From assembly GCA_023401925.1 (NCBI GenBank), contig JAEXDA010000039.1, forward strand, positions 86,277 to 150,276: DNA of 64,000 bases, written 5' to 3'. The stretch comes from Bacillota bacterium (GTDB lineage: Bacteria; Bacillota; UBA4882; UBA8346). This document shows, one piece after another, positions 8,621 to 16,539 of this stretch. The notes beneath the pieces were generated by a model that was given only the letters and a program-made list of their open reading frames with translations, was not told the DNA's origin and did no database searches. The position numbers and the translations under genes are program-made. Numbering within the stretch: the first letter of the stretch is position 1; the number at the start of each line of letters is the position of its first letter.

Positions 8621-9301
8621 TCACCCCTTTTTGGCCCAACGCGCCATTTTATTTCTGGACCATCGGTTGACACCGAAGACCATTACAAAAGTCACCAAAC
8701 TGATGATCAGAACATAAAGGCCTGCTGTTTTCAAATCATTGCTTTCCGAGGCAAAAAATATCGCTACCGGAATGGTCTGGGTTTTTCCCGGGATATTACC
8801 TGCTACCATAGCCGTAGCGCCAAACTCTCCCAATGCTCTCGAAAAAGACAAAATGATTCCGGACAATAAACCCGGCCACGCCAGCGGAAGAGTAACCGTG
8901 AAAAAAACTTTGCTTTCACCGGCCTTTAAGGTCCGGGCCACATCCTCCAGATGGCGGTCGACGGTCTGAAAAGCAGCCTTGGCGCTTTGATACATCAGCG
9001 GCAAAGAAACCACCAACGCCGCCACAACGGCGGCGCATGGCGTAAACACGATCTGGGTATGAAACAACTCATTTAAGAGGCGGCCCAATGGTCCTCGCCT
9101 TCCAAAAAGCAACAGCAAGGTAAAACCGGTCACTACCGGCGGCAACACCAGGGGCAAAGTAATTAAAGTCTCAATCAAATCTTTCCCCGGAAAGCTGGCC
9201 CTTACCATCAAGTAAGCGATTAAAGTACCGATTCCCACTACAAACACCAAGGCAATCGCGGAGATTTTAAAGGAAAGCAAAACAGGCTGCCAGTCAAACA
9301 T
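8621..9301 (-). CDS. modB: molybdate ABC transporter permease ModB
   Basis: A 226-aa inner-membrane protein with about five hydrophobic helices. The ABC-permease EAA loop reads EDVARTLKAGESKVFFTVTL, and is followed by SRALGEFGATAMVAGNIPG, the sequence typical of ModB/CysT-type permeases. It follows modA by 17 nt and is coupled to modC. The neighbouring modA and modC fix the substrate as molybdate (tungstate is possible). Confidence 0.95.
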   Translation of the reverse strand: MFDWQPVLLSFKISAIALVFVVGIGTLIAYLMVRASFPGKDLIETLITLPLVLPPVVTGFTLLLLFGRRGPLGRLLNELFHTQIVFTPCAAVVAALVVSLPLMYQSAKAAFQTVDRHLEDVARTLKAGESKVFFTVTLPLAWPGLLSGIILSFSRALGEFGATAMVAGNIPGKTQTIPVAIFFASESNDLKTAGLYVLIISLVTFVMVFGVNRWSRNKMARWAKKG

Positions 9302-9318
9302 CGATTTTCACCCAATCA

Positions 9319-10092
9319 TCACTTTTTTACTGAAAAACCATACTTCTCAAAAACTTCCTTCCCAGCAGCGCTTGTTAAATAGGCATAAAATTTCGCCGCC
9401 GTTTTTGGTTGGGCGGCATGGGTCAAAAGGGCCGCCGGATAAACAATCAATTCGTGGGAGCCTGCCGGGGCTGTGGCAACAATTTTAATTTTGTCGCTGA
9501 TCAAGGCATCCGTCTTATAAACGATTCCGGCATCGACATTTCCGGTTTCCACATAAGTCAAAACCGCTCTTACATCCGTGCCAAAGACCAATTTCTCCTT
9601 TACGGCATCGGTGATGTTCATATATTTGAATACATCCTGGGCATACTGGCCGGCCGGAACGGACTCCGGAGCGCCAGTGCCGATCTTCTTTACATCTTCC
9701 CGGGTTAAATCTTTAAAATCCTTAACATTCAGGGTGGAATCCTTGGGGATAATTAGCGTTAACTGATTGACTAATATATCTTTCCGGGTTTTCCTAACAA
9801 TCAGGTTTTCTTTGTCCAAGGCATCCATCTGCTTGACCGCCGCGGAAATAAAGAGATCGGCCGGAGCACCCTGTTCAATCTGGGTTTGTAGTTTGCCGGA
9901 GGATCCAAAATTGAAATTAATCTTGACCTTCGGGTCTTTCACTGCGTAAAGTTTCTGGATCTCCAGTAAAGCATCCTTTAAGCTGGCGGCTGCCGAAACA
10001 TTCATCTCCACCGGCTCGGCGGCAAAAATAGCCAACGTTCCGAAAAGCAACATACTCGCCAATAAAAACAGTGCCACAATTTTCTTCTTCAT
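9319..10092 (-). CDS. modA: molybdate-binding lipoprotein/periplasmic-type protein ModA
   Basis: Extracytoplasmic solute-binding protein, 257 aa. The N-terminus is a signal peptide (KKKIVALFLLASMLLFGTLA, then IFAAEP). The mature part carries the ModA features AAASLKDAL, NFGSSGKLQTQIEQGAPADL, FISAA and NVDAGIVYKTDA, whose serines coordinate the oxyanion. The start is the ATG at 10092, with GAGGTG 6 nt upstream; an earlier GTG lies inside that ribosome site. No lipobox cysteine is obvious. It is the first gene of modABC, transcribed away from the Mop gene. Confidence 0.95.
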   Translation of the reverse strand: MKKKIVALFLLASMLLFGTLAIFAAEPVEMNVSAAASLKDALLEIQKLYAVKDPKVKINFNFGSSGKLQTQIEQGAPADLFISAAVKQMDALDKENLIVRKTRKDILVNQLTLIIPKDSTLNVKDFKDLTREDVKKIGTGAPESVPAGQYAQDVFKYMNITDAVKEKLVFGTDVRAVLTYVETGNVDAGIVYKTDALISDKIKIVATAPAGSHELIVYPAALLTHAAQPKTAAKFYAYLTSAAGKEVFEKYGFSVKK

Positions 10093-10211
10093 CGGAATCA
10101 CCTCAATTTTATTTTTTGAAATTTAAAATGTACCGGAGGAATGTTATGTTAATGCGAGCATTCCCTCCTTCCCTGTACCAACCGACTTTCGAGCGGTATT
10201 TAACCAACAAC

Positions 10212-10276
10212 AACTAACATGAACTATCAAAACTAATATATGTCATTATTTTATTTTATGTTATAATAAATTACAA
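10212..10276 (-). promoter_or_regulatory. modA promoter with operator-like motif
   Basis: On the minus strand TTGTAA (10271-10276), 17 bp, TAAAAT (10248-10253). Just downstream lies TTAGTTTTGATAGTT (10222-10236), then GTTAGTTG (10211-10218). The first is close to the GTTAGTTTTAGTT motif found at the same position in the anf and methyltransferase promoters, which suggests a common repressor. Confidence 0.6.
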
Positions 10277-10310
10277 TAGTAAAATGATAAAACTTACACA
10301 AACATAACAT

Positions 10311-10339
10311 TTTTATTTTCCTTTCGAATCCGGTATAAT
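10311..10339 (+). promoter_or_regulatory. probable promoter of mop and the two regulators
   Basis: TATAAT at 10334-10339 with a weak -35 (TTTTAT) 17 bp upstream. The -10 is framed by CCGG on both sides. No GTTAGTTTTAGTT motif is present, so this operon may not be under the same control as modA. Confidence 0.4.
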
Positions 10340-10392
10340 CACCGGAAAACTTCTTCAAAATAACGGATGATATCAAAAGGAGGATTCCGACG

Positions 10393-10599
10393 ATGAAAAT
10401 CAGTGGTAGAAATCAATTGAAAGCTGTTGTCAGAGAAGTTGTCAAAGGGGAAGTCATGGCGAAGGTAGTGCTTGATTATAAGGGCGAAAGAATCGTTTCT
10501 GTGGTCACGGTTGATTCCATCGAAGAACTCAACATTAAACCGGGCGACAATATCATTGCCTTGATCAAATCCACCTCGGTGATGCTGGCCAAAGAATAA
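10393..10599 (+). CDS. mop: molbindin (Mop domain) molybdate-binding protein
   Basis: A single 68-aa Mop/TOBE domain: MKISGRNQLKAVVREV, then VVLDYKGERIVSVVTV and a final NIIALIKSTSVMLAKE. Such molbindins form hexamers that bind up to eight molybdate or tungstate ions in the cytoplasm. They serve as a store or buffer, or as the ligand domain of ModC and ModE. It has a strong ribosome site (AAAAGGAGG) and is followed after 42 nt by the first regulator. Since ModC here lacks its own Mop domain, this protein may supply the sensing or storage function in trans. Confidence 0.92.
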   Translation: MKISGRNQLKAVVREVVKGEVMAKVVLDYKGERIVSVVTVDSIEELNIKPGDNIIALIKSTSVMLAKE

Positions 10600-10641
10600 G
10601 CTTATCCTTTTTGACATTCTCTTTTTTAAGCGGAGGAAATT

Positions 10642-11577
10642 TTGAGCGACGAAAGTTCTTACACCCCCGAGGAAGTTGCCAAGATCTTAAAAATATCCCG
10701 TTTCACCGTCTATGAATTGATCAAACGGGGTGAGTTGACCGCATATCATATTGGGCGCAAGGTCCGCGTCGAACCGGAGGATCTGGAACGTTACAAACAA
10801 AATGCCAAAAGCTGCCCGCCTACACTGACCCAAAGCACAGTCAAGGCGGCCCAGCCTCTGGTGAACCTCGATGAAGGATTAATTATCTGCGGCCAGGATA
10901 TGGTGCTTGATATTTTAGCCCGGCATCTTCAAACGGCCCTGCCGCAGCTTCGTTTTTTACGCCACTATATCGGCAGCATTCCCGGTTTGTTGGAATTATA
11001 CCAGGGAAGCGCCAATCTAGCCACCGCCCACCTTTGGGACGGCGACAGCGGAGACTATAATACACCTTATGTCCGGCGACTTTTACCGGGGCAAAAAACC
11101 GTCATCTACAATTTGCTTCACCGGTATGAGGGATTTTACGTAGCCAAAGGCAATCCCAAATCCATCCGAACCTGGAATGATTTAACCCGTCCGGAAATCC
11201 GTTTTGTCAACCGTGAATGCGGTTCGGGAGCCCGGGTGCTCCTGGATGAACAATTCCGGAAATTGGGTATCGAATCAAATTCCGTACTGGGTTACTCTCA
11301 TGAAGAAACCAGCCATTTGGCGGTAGCTAGTTCCATCGCCAGGGGCGAGGGGGATGTGGGGCTTGGGACGGAGAAAGGCGCCTTACAAGTCGCAGGGATC
11401 GAGTTTGTGCCATTGCAAAAGGAACGCTATGATTTGGTGATGAGGAAGGAAGATTTGAAAAAACCTCATTTTCAGAAGGTTATTGCGATTTTGCATTCGA
11501 CAACGTTTCGAAATGAAGTGGCCGGAATGGGCGGCTATGATATATCGGAAATGGGTAAGTTAATGGCCGAACTTTAA
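10642..11577 (+). CDS. one-component regulator: excisionase-type HTH plus PBP-like ligand domain (copy 1)
   Basis: 311 aa, starting at a TTG with GGAGG upstream. Residues 1-52 are a MerR/excisionase-type helix-turn-helix (YTPEEVAKILKISRFTVYEL). Residues 75-310 resemble the PBP_like domain, a cytoplasmic relative of periplasmic oxyanion-binding proteins: CGQDMVLDILARHL, LATAHLWDGDSG, VNRECGSGARVLLDEQ and MGGYDISEMGKLMAEL. Family members with this layout are thought to sense oxyanions such as molybdate or tungstate in bacteria without ModE. The location between mop and the anf operon, opposite modABC, supports that reading, but ligand and DNA target are inferred. Confidence 0.85.
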   Translation: MSDESSYTPEEVAKILKISRFTVYELIKRGELTAYHIGRKVRVEPEDLERYKQNAKSCPPTLTQSTVKAAQPLVNLDEGLIICGQDMVLDILARHLQTALPQLRFLRHYIGSIPGLLELYQGSANLATAHLWDGDSGDYNTPYVRRLLPGQKTVIYNLLHRYEGFYVAKGNPKSIRTWNDLTRPEIRFVNRECGSGARVLLDEQFRKLGIESNSVLGYSHEETSHLAVASSIARGEGDVGLGTEKGALQVAGIEFVPLQKERYDLVMRKEDLKKPHFQKVIAILHSTTFRNEVAGMGGYDISEMGKLMAEL

Positions 11578-11617
11578 TCTCTGCGGTCCGTTAAAGTTAT
11601 CAAAAGGAGGATTTAAT

Positions 11618-11758
11618 ATGGATGGCCGGCAAATCTCTTTCGAAGTCCGGAACGATCTTATGAAGCATTCCAATATGAGCCCGAAAGGGAACGAAATGAC
11701 CTGCTTTCTTAAGTCCTTTTCAAAATATTTCACAGAGAAATACGTCCATGGCAGATAA
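11618..11758 (+). CDS. 46-aa small ORF overlapping the second regulator
   Basis: ATG at 11618 has an excellent ribosome site (AAAAGGAGG, 7 nt spacing). It encodes MDGRQISFEVRNDLMKHSNM and continues to ...SKYFTEKYVHGR. Its stop TAA (11756-11758) overlaps the first codons of the second regulator by 11 nt. That regulator has only a weak ribosome site of its own, so translation of this small frame could deliver ribosomes to it. I do not recognise the peptide. It is basic, with one cysteine and no membrane segment. Confidence 0.55.
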   Translation: MDGRQISFEVRNDLMKHSNMSPKGNEMTCFLKSFSKYFTEKYVHGR

Positions 11759-12707
11759 TCAAATTTACACACCCGAAGAAGTTGCCAATATTCTTAAAAT
11801 ATCCCGCTTTACCGTATATCAAATGATAAAGCGCGGGGAAATGCCCAGTTGTCAAGTTGGACGAAGAATCCGGATTGAAGCTGCCGATTTGGAACGCTAT
11901 ATTCAAAGTGTTAAATCCGACACCCCGGCTTTAATCCAAAACCTATCCCCTATTGTTCGAAACACCGCAGATATCGCCTCCCGGAGCGCAATCGGTTTAA
12001 AGGATGGATTAATTATCTGCGGCCAAGATGTGGTACTCGATGTTCTTACAAAGTATCTCGAACGAAAGTTACCCCATTTGCGGTTCCTTAGGCAATATCT
12101 TGGCAGTATTCCGGCGCTTTTCGCATTATATCAAGGAACGGCCAACTTGGCCACCGCTCATCTCTGGGACGGAGATACGGGGGAATATAACATCTCCTAT
12201 GTGAAAAAAATATTACCCGGACAGCGTTTACTCATCTATAACCTGGTCCACCGAATGGAAGGTTTTTATGTGGCAAAAGGAAACCCCAAATCCATTCAAT
12301 CTTGGGCCGATCTGACCCAATCCGGCGTCCGGATGGTTAACCGGGAATGCGGCGCCGGGGCCCGGGTGCTCCTGGACGAACAGTTACGGAATTTGAATAT
12401 CTCCTCCACTCAAATTACCGGTTACAACAACGAGGAACCCAGTCATTTATCGGTTGCCAGTTGTGTGGCCCGGGGTGAGGCGGATGTGGGGGTGGGAATC
12501 GAAAAAGTAGCTTTACAAGTGCCCAAAATTGATTTTATTCCCTTACAGAAAGAACGGTATGATTTGATTTTCCGGAAAAACGACCTAAATCTACCGCAAT
12601 TTCAGGAACTGATCGCCGTGATTAACTCAGCTTCTTTTAAAAATGAAATTTCCGGAATGGGCGGTTATGATATCACTCAAATGGGCCAACTGATGGGGGA
12701 AATCTGA
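11748..12707 (+). CDS. one-component regulator: excisionase-type HTH plus PBP-like ligand domain (copy 2)
   Basis: 319 aa, a clear paralogue of the gene before it along its whole length: HTH YTPEEVANILKISRFTVYQM, then CGQDVVLDVLTKYLERKL, VNRECGAGARVLLDEQ and a final MGGYDITQMGQLMGEI. The linker after the HTH is longer than in copy 1. The recognition helices differ at few positions (ISRFTVYQM against ISRFTVYEL), so both could read the same operators, with different ligands or affinities. Having two such genes in tandem is notable. The start ATG lies inside the preceding small ORF. Confidence 0.85.
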   Translation: MADNQIYTPEEVANILKISRFTVYQMIKRGEMPSCQVGRRIRIEAADLERYIQSVKSDTPALIQNLSPIVRNTADIASRSAIGLKDGLIICGQDVVLDVLTKYLERKLPHLRFLRQYLGSIPALFALYQGTANLATAHLWDGDTGEYNISYVKKILPGQRLLIYNLVHRMEGFYVAKGNPKSIQSWADLTQSGVRMVNRECGAGARVLLDEQLRNLNISSTQITGYNNEEPSHLSVASCVARGEADVGVGIEKVALQVPKIDFIPLQKERYDLIFRKNDLNLPQFQELIAVINSASFKNEISGMGGYDITQMGQLMGEI

Positions 12708-12723
12708 AACCACCTCTCTCTAG

Positions 12724-12826
12724 CAAAACGTACTCGAAATAATTACTCAATGATTGTGAACGTTTTACTTCAGCAAAGCGTATCTTCCCCATTTCTGATT
12801 GCCGTTTATTTACGATACGCTCTACT
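12724..12826. repeat. 103-bp dispersed repeat, copy A
   Basis: About 88% identical over exactly 103 bp to copy B at 41754-41856. It contains two potential hairpins: AAAACGT/ACGTTTT, and AGCGTATC/GATACGCT around a conserved 29-nt loop. The right end covers the stop codon (12822-12824) of the last anf-operon gene. Candidate REP/MITE-like element or small structured RNA. Confidence 0.8.
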
Positions 12827-13763
12827 CATAGCCTGAACATTCCTCACATAATCTTTCCATTTCCAAATGATCGGTTTGGATAGCGTAGGTATAAAGTTCC
12901 CGCTTGTATCGGGTTTCTCCCTTTTTGTCGTAGACGATTCCTTCCGGCGTGAATTCAATATGCAAAGGAACAGGCTCCATCTTTTGGTCGTCACAAATAT
13001 TCGGAGTGAGTCCCGGGCCAAAAGAAATCCGGTTCCCCTTGGGATCGGTCATCATAATCCGATCGCTGGAAGTAATCAACGATTGAACATCCCCTGCCGG
13101 GGTAAAGCACAAAGAATTGTCATCCCCGGACATCCCGTTGGCATTAAAGTCATAAGCCGTGATTTTCCCGATAGGCGTATCGACCGGTAGGGGGCTCTTT
13201 GGTTCCAGAGACTGCAAGGTCCCGTCGGGATAAAGGGAAAAGCCGATCCGGATCGGTATCTTCCCCATCGGGGTGTCAATCATCAACGAATCTTTCGGCC
13301 AAAAAGTCAGGCTTCGCATGGCGCCGTTTTCATAAAAATGAATACTGATGATTTTCCGTTTAAACTCCGCAAACGGCAGCTTGAAATGAAACTCCTCGGC
13401 CAATTCGTACTCATTGGCTTCGCTCCAGAAGCCGGTCAGTTTGCCGTTTAGCGGAAAGAGGCGGCAAATATTGCCGTTTTCATAAAAAGTGAGTAACTCG
13501 GCAGGAAAAATCCCAATTGGAGTGGCAATACGCGTTTGTTCATGAAGGGAGATGCTCTTTAGAACCCCGCCCCGATGAAATGAAAGCGAACGGGCATATT
13601 TGCGGCGGGATCCGCCATCGCCATACTGGGGTATTAGTTTTCCATAGGGAGTCCGTAATTGGTTCGGGCTATGAAGCATGCATTCAGCCACCGTCCCATC
13701 GGGATAAAATTCAATGGAGTCGGCTCCTGTCAACCACCCATACCGGGTTGAAACGGTATTCAT
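12822..13763 (-). CDS. uncharacterised repeat protein at the end of the anf operon
   Basis: I do not recognise a named family. The 313-aa protein is soluble and shows repeated short beta-strand pairs of the type 'F-Y-P/E-N/D-G-T/A' (FYPDGTVAECMLHSPNQL, FYENGNICRLFPLNGKL, LYPDGTLQSLEPKSPLPV, FTPAGDVQSLITSSDR). These alternate with 'TPxGxI/L' turns (RTPYGKLIP, DTPMGKIPI, DTPIGKITA). The pattern recalls MORN/YwqK-type repeats. Its ATG is 1 nt after the AnfO stop, with GGAGG inside the previous gene's end, so it is co-translated with AnfO and probably serves the iron-only nitrogenase. The stop lies within dispersed repeat copy A. Confidence 0.75.
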   Translation of the reverse strand: MNTVSTRYGWLTGADSIEFYPDGTVAECMLHSPNQLRTPYGKLIPQYGDGGSRRKYARSLSFHRGGVLKSISLHEQTRIATPIGIFPAELLTFYENGNICRLFPLNGKLTGFWSEANEYELAEEFHFKLPFAEFKRKIISIHFYENGAMRSLTFWPKDSLMIDTPMGKIPIRIGFSLYPDGTLQSLEPKSPLPVDTPIGKITAYDFNANGMSGDDNSLCFTPAGDVQSLITSSDRIMMTDPKGNRISFGPGLTPNICDDQKMEPVPLHIEFTPEGIVYDKKGETRYKRELYTYAIQTDHLEMERLCEECSGYE

Positions 13764-13764
13764 T

Positions 13765-14391
13765 TCATTTCCTCCTCACAGGAACGATTTTCACTTTAAC
13801 GGCCCCATCTTCCAGCGTTTCCGCCTCCGCCTGCATATTAAAGCCGGACAGTTCCTGTTCAAACCAGCAAGGAACATGATCGCAAAGGATTTCCAATTCT
13901 TCAAAAGAAACATTTTGAAAAAAAGGCTTTAATATTTTTTGGGACGGGATATGTTCCTGCCCTTGATCTTCCAAACTCTGACGGAGATCCAAAAAATAAT
14001 GGCCTTGATTATCCCGGGCAACCGGGGTGGGAACCGTTTTCGTGATGGATTTCCCGGCCATCTTTGCAATCTCGGTGGAAATGCTGTCGAAATACCGATC
14101 CGGTTTTCCCGTTGCTTCCCATAAAATCATGCCCAAGCCTTCAAAAATGGCTCCCGGAATACAGCGGATTTTTGAGCTGATAAGAATCCGGCAATCACCG
14201 AGATTTTGCACAAGGGCACGAAGCTCCTCTTGGATCTCCGGCAATTCCAACCCATCTTCGATCCGATAAGCAATTTCTTGGACATCGATCCAATGTTGGC
14301 CTTCTTTCCGGAATACTTTGATGATCCCGTTTTCCTTCAAAGAAGCGGTCTGGCCGCAGGAATCCATCATAATGCCTATCTTCTCTTCCAT
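13765..14391 (-). CDS. anfO: AnfO-like iron-only nitrogenase accessory protein
   Basis: 208 aa from the ATG at 14391 (GAGGAGGG just upstream). The sequence matches the layout of the AnfO family as I know it: an N-terminal strand pair (IGIMMDSCGQTASLKENGII), an acidic central part (VQEIAYRIEDGLELPEIQEE), then LVQNLGDCRILISSKI and IFEGLGMILWEATGKPDRYFD. AnfO follows anfHDGK in Azotobacter and is needed for full Fe-only nitrogenase function in some hosts; its biochemistry is unsettled. Here it is well separated from anfK but in the same gene string. The family call is from pattern recognition. Confidence 0.72.
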   Translation of the reverse strand: MEEKIGIMMDSCGQTASLKENGIIKVFRKEGQHWIDVQEIAYRIEDGLELPEIQEELRALVQNLGDCRILISSKIRCIPGAIFEGLGMILWEATGKPDRYFDSISTEIAKMAGKSITKTVPTPVARDNQGHYFLDLRQSLEDQGQEHIPSQKILKPFFQNVSFEELEILCDHVPCWFEQELSGFNMQAEAETLEDGAVKVKIVPVRRK

Positions 14392-14416
14392 CGGACCCTC
14401 CTCACGAAAACAATCC

Positions 14417-14962
14417 TCATATCGATCCCTGATGCGACGGACTATGAAATATCTTTTCCTCTTCGGCGGCATTTTCTTTGGCCGTGATCTCCAGCGGCTT
14501 CAATCTGTATACGGCTACCCTTCTTCCATCCAGGGCGGAACGGTATTTCTCAATGAATTTTCCAGATAAAGAACGATGATAGTACTGGGGCAAATATTTG
14601 TCGGCCAATTGCTGCAAAGCTCCGGCGGCTTCTTCAAAATCGCTCAATTTTTCCGCCGTTCCAAAAAGCATGACACTCAAGTAGGAAGTATCGGCGTGAC
14701 AAGGCACCGGATCGGTTACCGTACCGTATTCCTCATATACCGTAAAGGTAACGGGCGGACTTTGGGAAAGGATAGCATCTTTTTTGCCCGAACCCATACC
14801 GTGAAAGTAAACCGCTCCGCGATACCATACAAAATTAACCGGTACCGCATAAGGCAGGCCCTCGGCCACCATAGCCAGGACACCGGTCCGGGTACGCCCG
14901 AGCAAAGCTTCAATTTTCCCCTGATCGGTGCAGATTCTTTGAGTATAACGAATTTGATTCAT
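14417..14962 (-). CDS. pyridoxamine-phosphate-oxidase-like split-barrel flavin protein
   Basis: 181 aa of the PNPOx-like/NimA-type FMN-binding split barrel: LLGRTRTGVLAMVAEGLPYA, VPVNFVWYRGAVYFHGMGSG, KKDAILSQSPPVTFTVYEEY, then SVMLFGTAEKLSD. The ATG overlaps the stop of the amidotransferase gene by one base (TGATG). The last 20 residues look disordered. A haem- and flavin-containing oxidase (Anf3) is known from some Fe-only nitrogenase operons. Whether this protein is its counterpart cannot be decided here, and a general oxygen- or nitro-reductase role is possible. Confidence 0.75.
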   Translation of the reverse strand: MNQIRYTQRICTDQGKIEALLGRTRTGVLAMVAEGLPYAVPVNFVWYRGAVYFHGMGSGKKDAILSQSPPVTFTVYEEYGTVTDPVPCHADTSYLSVMLFGTAEKLSDFEEAAGALQQLADKYLPQYYHRSLSGKFIEKYRSALDGRRVAVYRLKPLEITAKENAAEEEKIFHSPSHQGSI

Positions 14963-15675
14963 CACAGCTCTCCTTTCCGTTCCATTGTTTCAAGCCGTGT
15001 TAAAAAGGTATCCATCCATTGGTTGGTCTCCCCGAAATACTCGGAGTTGGCCAGGATCTTTTCGGCTGATTCCACGTAGGGTCCGGGCTGCATTTCATCC
15101 GCACAGTTGTTGAGCAGGTTTTCAACGATTTCCGCAGTATTTTCCAAATGGAATTGAAAACCAAGCACCCGCCTTTTATAGATAAAGGCCTGATGCCGGC
15201 AAGCCTCGCTCTCCGCCAACAAAATGGCTTCCGCCGGCAGAGAACTGAAAGTATCGCCATGCCATTGGAAGACCCGGGTCTGCCGGGGAAAAAACGAAAA
15301 TAGCGGAGATGCCGCCGCTTCCTCACTCCAGTGGATTGGAAACCAGCCGATTTCAACCGCGGGATTGGGCGTTACCTTGCCACCAATCACTTCGGCAATC
15401 AACTGAGCTCCCAAACAAATTCCCAGCACCACCTTTCCCCCGGCGATACTTTCCCCGATGAATCTTTTCTCTTCGGCAAGCCAGGGGTATTGCGCCTCTT
15501 CATCAACATTCATCGGGCCGCCCATGATCAGGAGCCAATCAAAATCATCCTGATCCGGAAACCTTTGATCCTGATAGACCAAATTACTACTGACAAAATG
15601 CCCCTTCGTCCTGGCCCAATCTAAAATGGTTCCGGGGTTTTCAAAGGGAACATGTTGCAAATAATGAATCCTCAT
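14962..15675 (-). CDS. class I glutamine amidotransferase domain protein
   Basis: A free-standing 237-aa class I amidotransferase. The catalytic triad is visible as Cys87 (LGICLGAQ), His176 and Glu178 (GFQFHLE); the oxyanion glycines are in IMGGPMNV. Such GMP-synthase-like proteins release ammonia from glutamine or hydrolyse gamma-glutamyl compounds. It lies 42 nt after nifV-alpha and overlaps the flavin gene, so it belongs to the anf transcript. A link to nitrogen status is attractive but inferred; no synthetase partner is nearby. Confidence 0.85.
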   Translation of the reverse strand: MRIHYLQHVPFENPGTILDWARTKGHFVSSNLVYQDQRFPDQDDFDWLLIMGGPMNVDEEAQYPWLAEEKRFIGESIAGGKVVLGICLGAQLIAEVIGGKVTPNPAVEIGWFPIHWSEEAAASPLFSFFPRQTRVFQWHGDTFSSLPAEAILLAESEACRHQAFIYKRRVLGFQFHLENTAEIVENLLNNCADEMQPGPYVESAEKILANSEYFGETNQWMDTFLTRLETMERKGEL

Positions 15676-15717
15676 GAATTTTCACCTATCCTTATAACCA
15701 ATCCAACGTTTATCTCT

Positions 15718-16539
15718 TTACGCCAGGGCGATACTTTTTCCTGGAAAAACAGGATGCGTCAAAATTTCTTCGGCCTCTGACAACTTTCCCAAATCCAAAC
15801 CCGTTTCCACTCCGTACAAAGTGTTTAAAACGTTGACTACTTGTTCCAGGGACGCATTTCCAGCCCGTTCTCCAATCCCCCCCACCGTAACACTGGCAAA
15901 TTCAACACCAGCCAGAATAGCGCTAATCGTATTGGCAACAGCCAGTCCGAAGTCGTTGTGGGCATGGATCTCCATCGGCAGCGCGCACCCAGAAACCAGT
16001 CGTTTCATCTTCTGATAACAGCCAAACGGTTCCAAATACCCGACGGTATCGGCGAAACGAATCCGCTCCGCCCCCATTGCGGCAGCTATTTCAGCCACCT
16101 GCAAGAAAAAGTTTTCATCGGCCCGGGAAGCATCCTCAGCGCCCACTAAAACGCGACAGCCAAAGCTTTTGGCATAGGCGACGGCTTCTCTCAATTTATC
16201 CAGCACCCACTGACGGTCCTTTCCAAGTTTATAGCGGATGTGCAAATCCGATACGGGAATCGAAATATGAATCCACGAAAAGCCGCAGCGAACCGAGGCC
16301 TCAATATCTTGCAAATTCGCCCGGTTCCAGGCAATCACCTGGGCTTGCATTGGCTTGGAAGTAAGGATGGACAAGGCAGCCTGTTCCTCTTTGCCCATCG
16401 CCGGTATACCGGCTTCGATGGCAAAAACAGCGGCGCGATCCAAACATTGAGCAATCGCTAATTTTTCAGATGCGGAAAATATCAATCCCGGCGACTGTTC
16501 TCCATCCCGTAACGTGGTATCGACAATGTATGCTTTCAA
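15718..16539 (-). CDS. nifV: homocitrate synthase, alpha subunit (NifV-alpha type)
   Basis: 273 aa covering the catalytic TIM barrel of the HMGL/isopropylmalate-synthase family. The entry motif DTTLRDGEQSPG (residues 7-18) and the metal-binding HAHNDFGLAVAN are intact, with GGIGERAGNASLEQV near the end. It lacks the C-terminal part of normal NifV, which is carried by the preceding gene. It starts with TTG overlapping the NifV-omega stop by 4 nt. Homocitrate is the organic ligand of nitrogenase cofactors, including the FeFe cofactor. The split into omega then alpha matches Clostridium pasteurianum. Confidence 0.88.
   Translation of the reverse strand: MKAYIVDTTLRDGEQSPGLIFSASEKLAIAQCLDRAAVFAIEAGIPAMGKEEQAALSILTSKPMQAQVIAWNRANLQDIEASVRCGFSWIHISIPVSDLHIRYKLGKDRQWVLDKLREAVAYAKSFGCRVLVGAEDASRADENFFLQVAEIAAAMGAERIRFADTVGYLEPFGCYQKMKRLVSGCALPMEIHAHNDFGLAVANTISAILAGVEFASVTVGGIGERAGNASLEQVVNVLNTLYGVETGLDLGKLSEAEEILTHPVFPGKSIALA

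Noticed and set aside
12724..12826. Terminator for the second HTH-PBP regulator
   Set aside because: The stem has no T-run, and the same 103 bp occurs elsewhere, so it is better described as a dispersed repeat.
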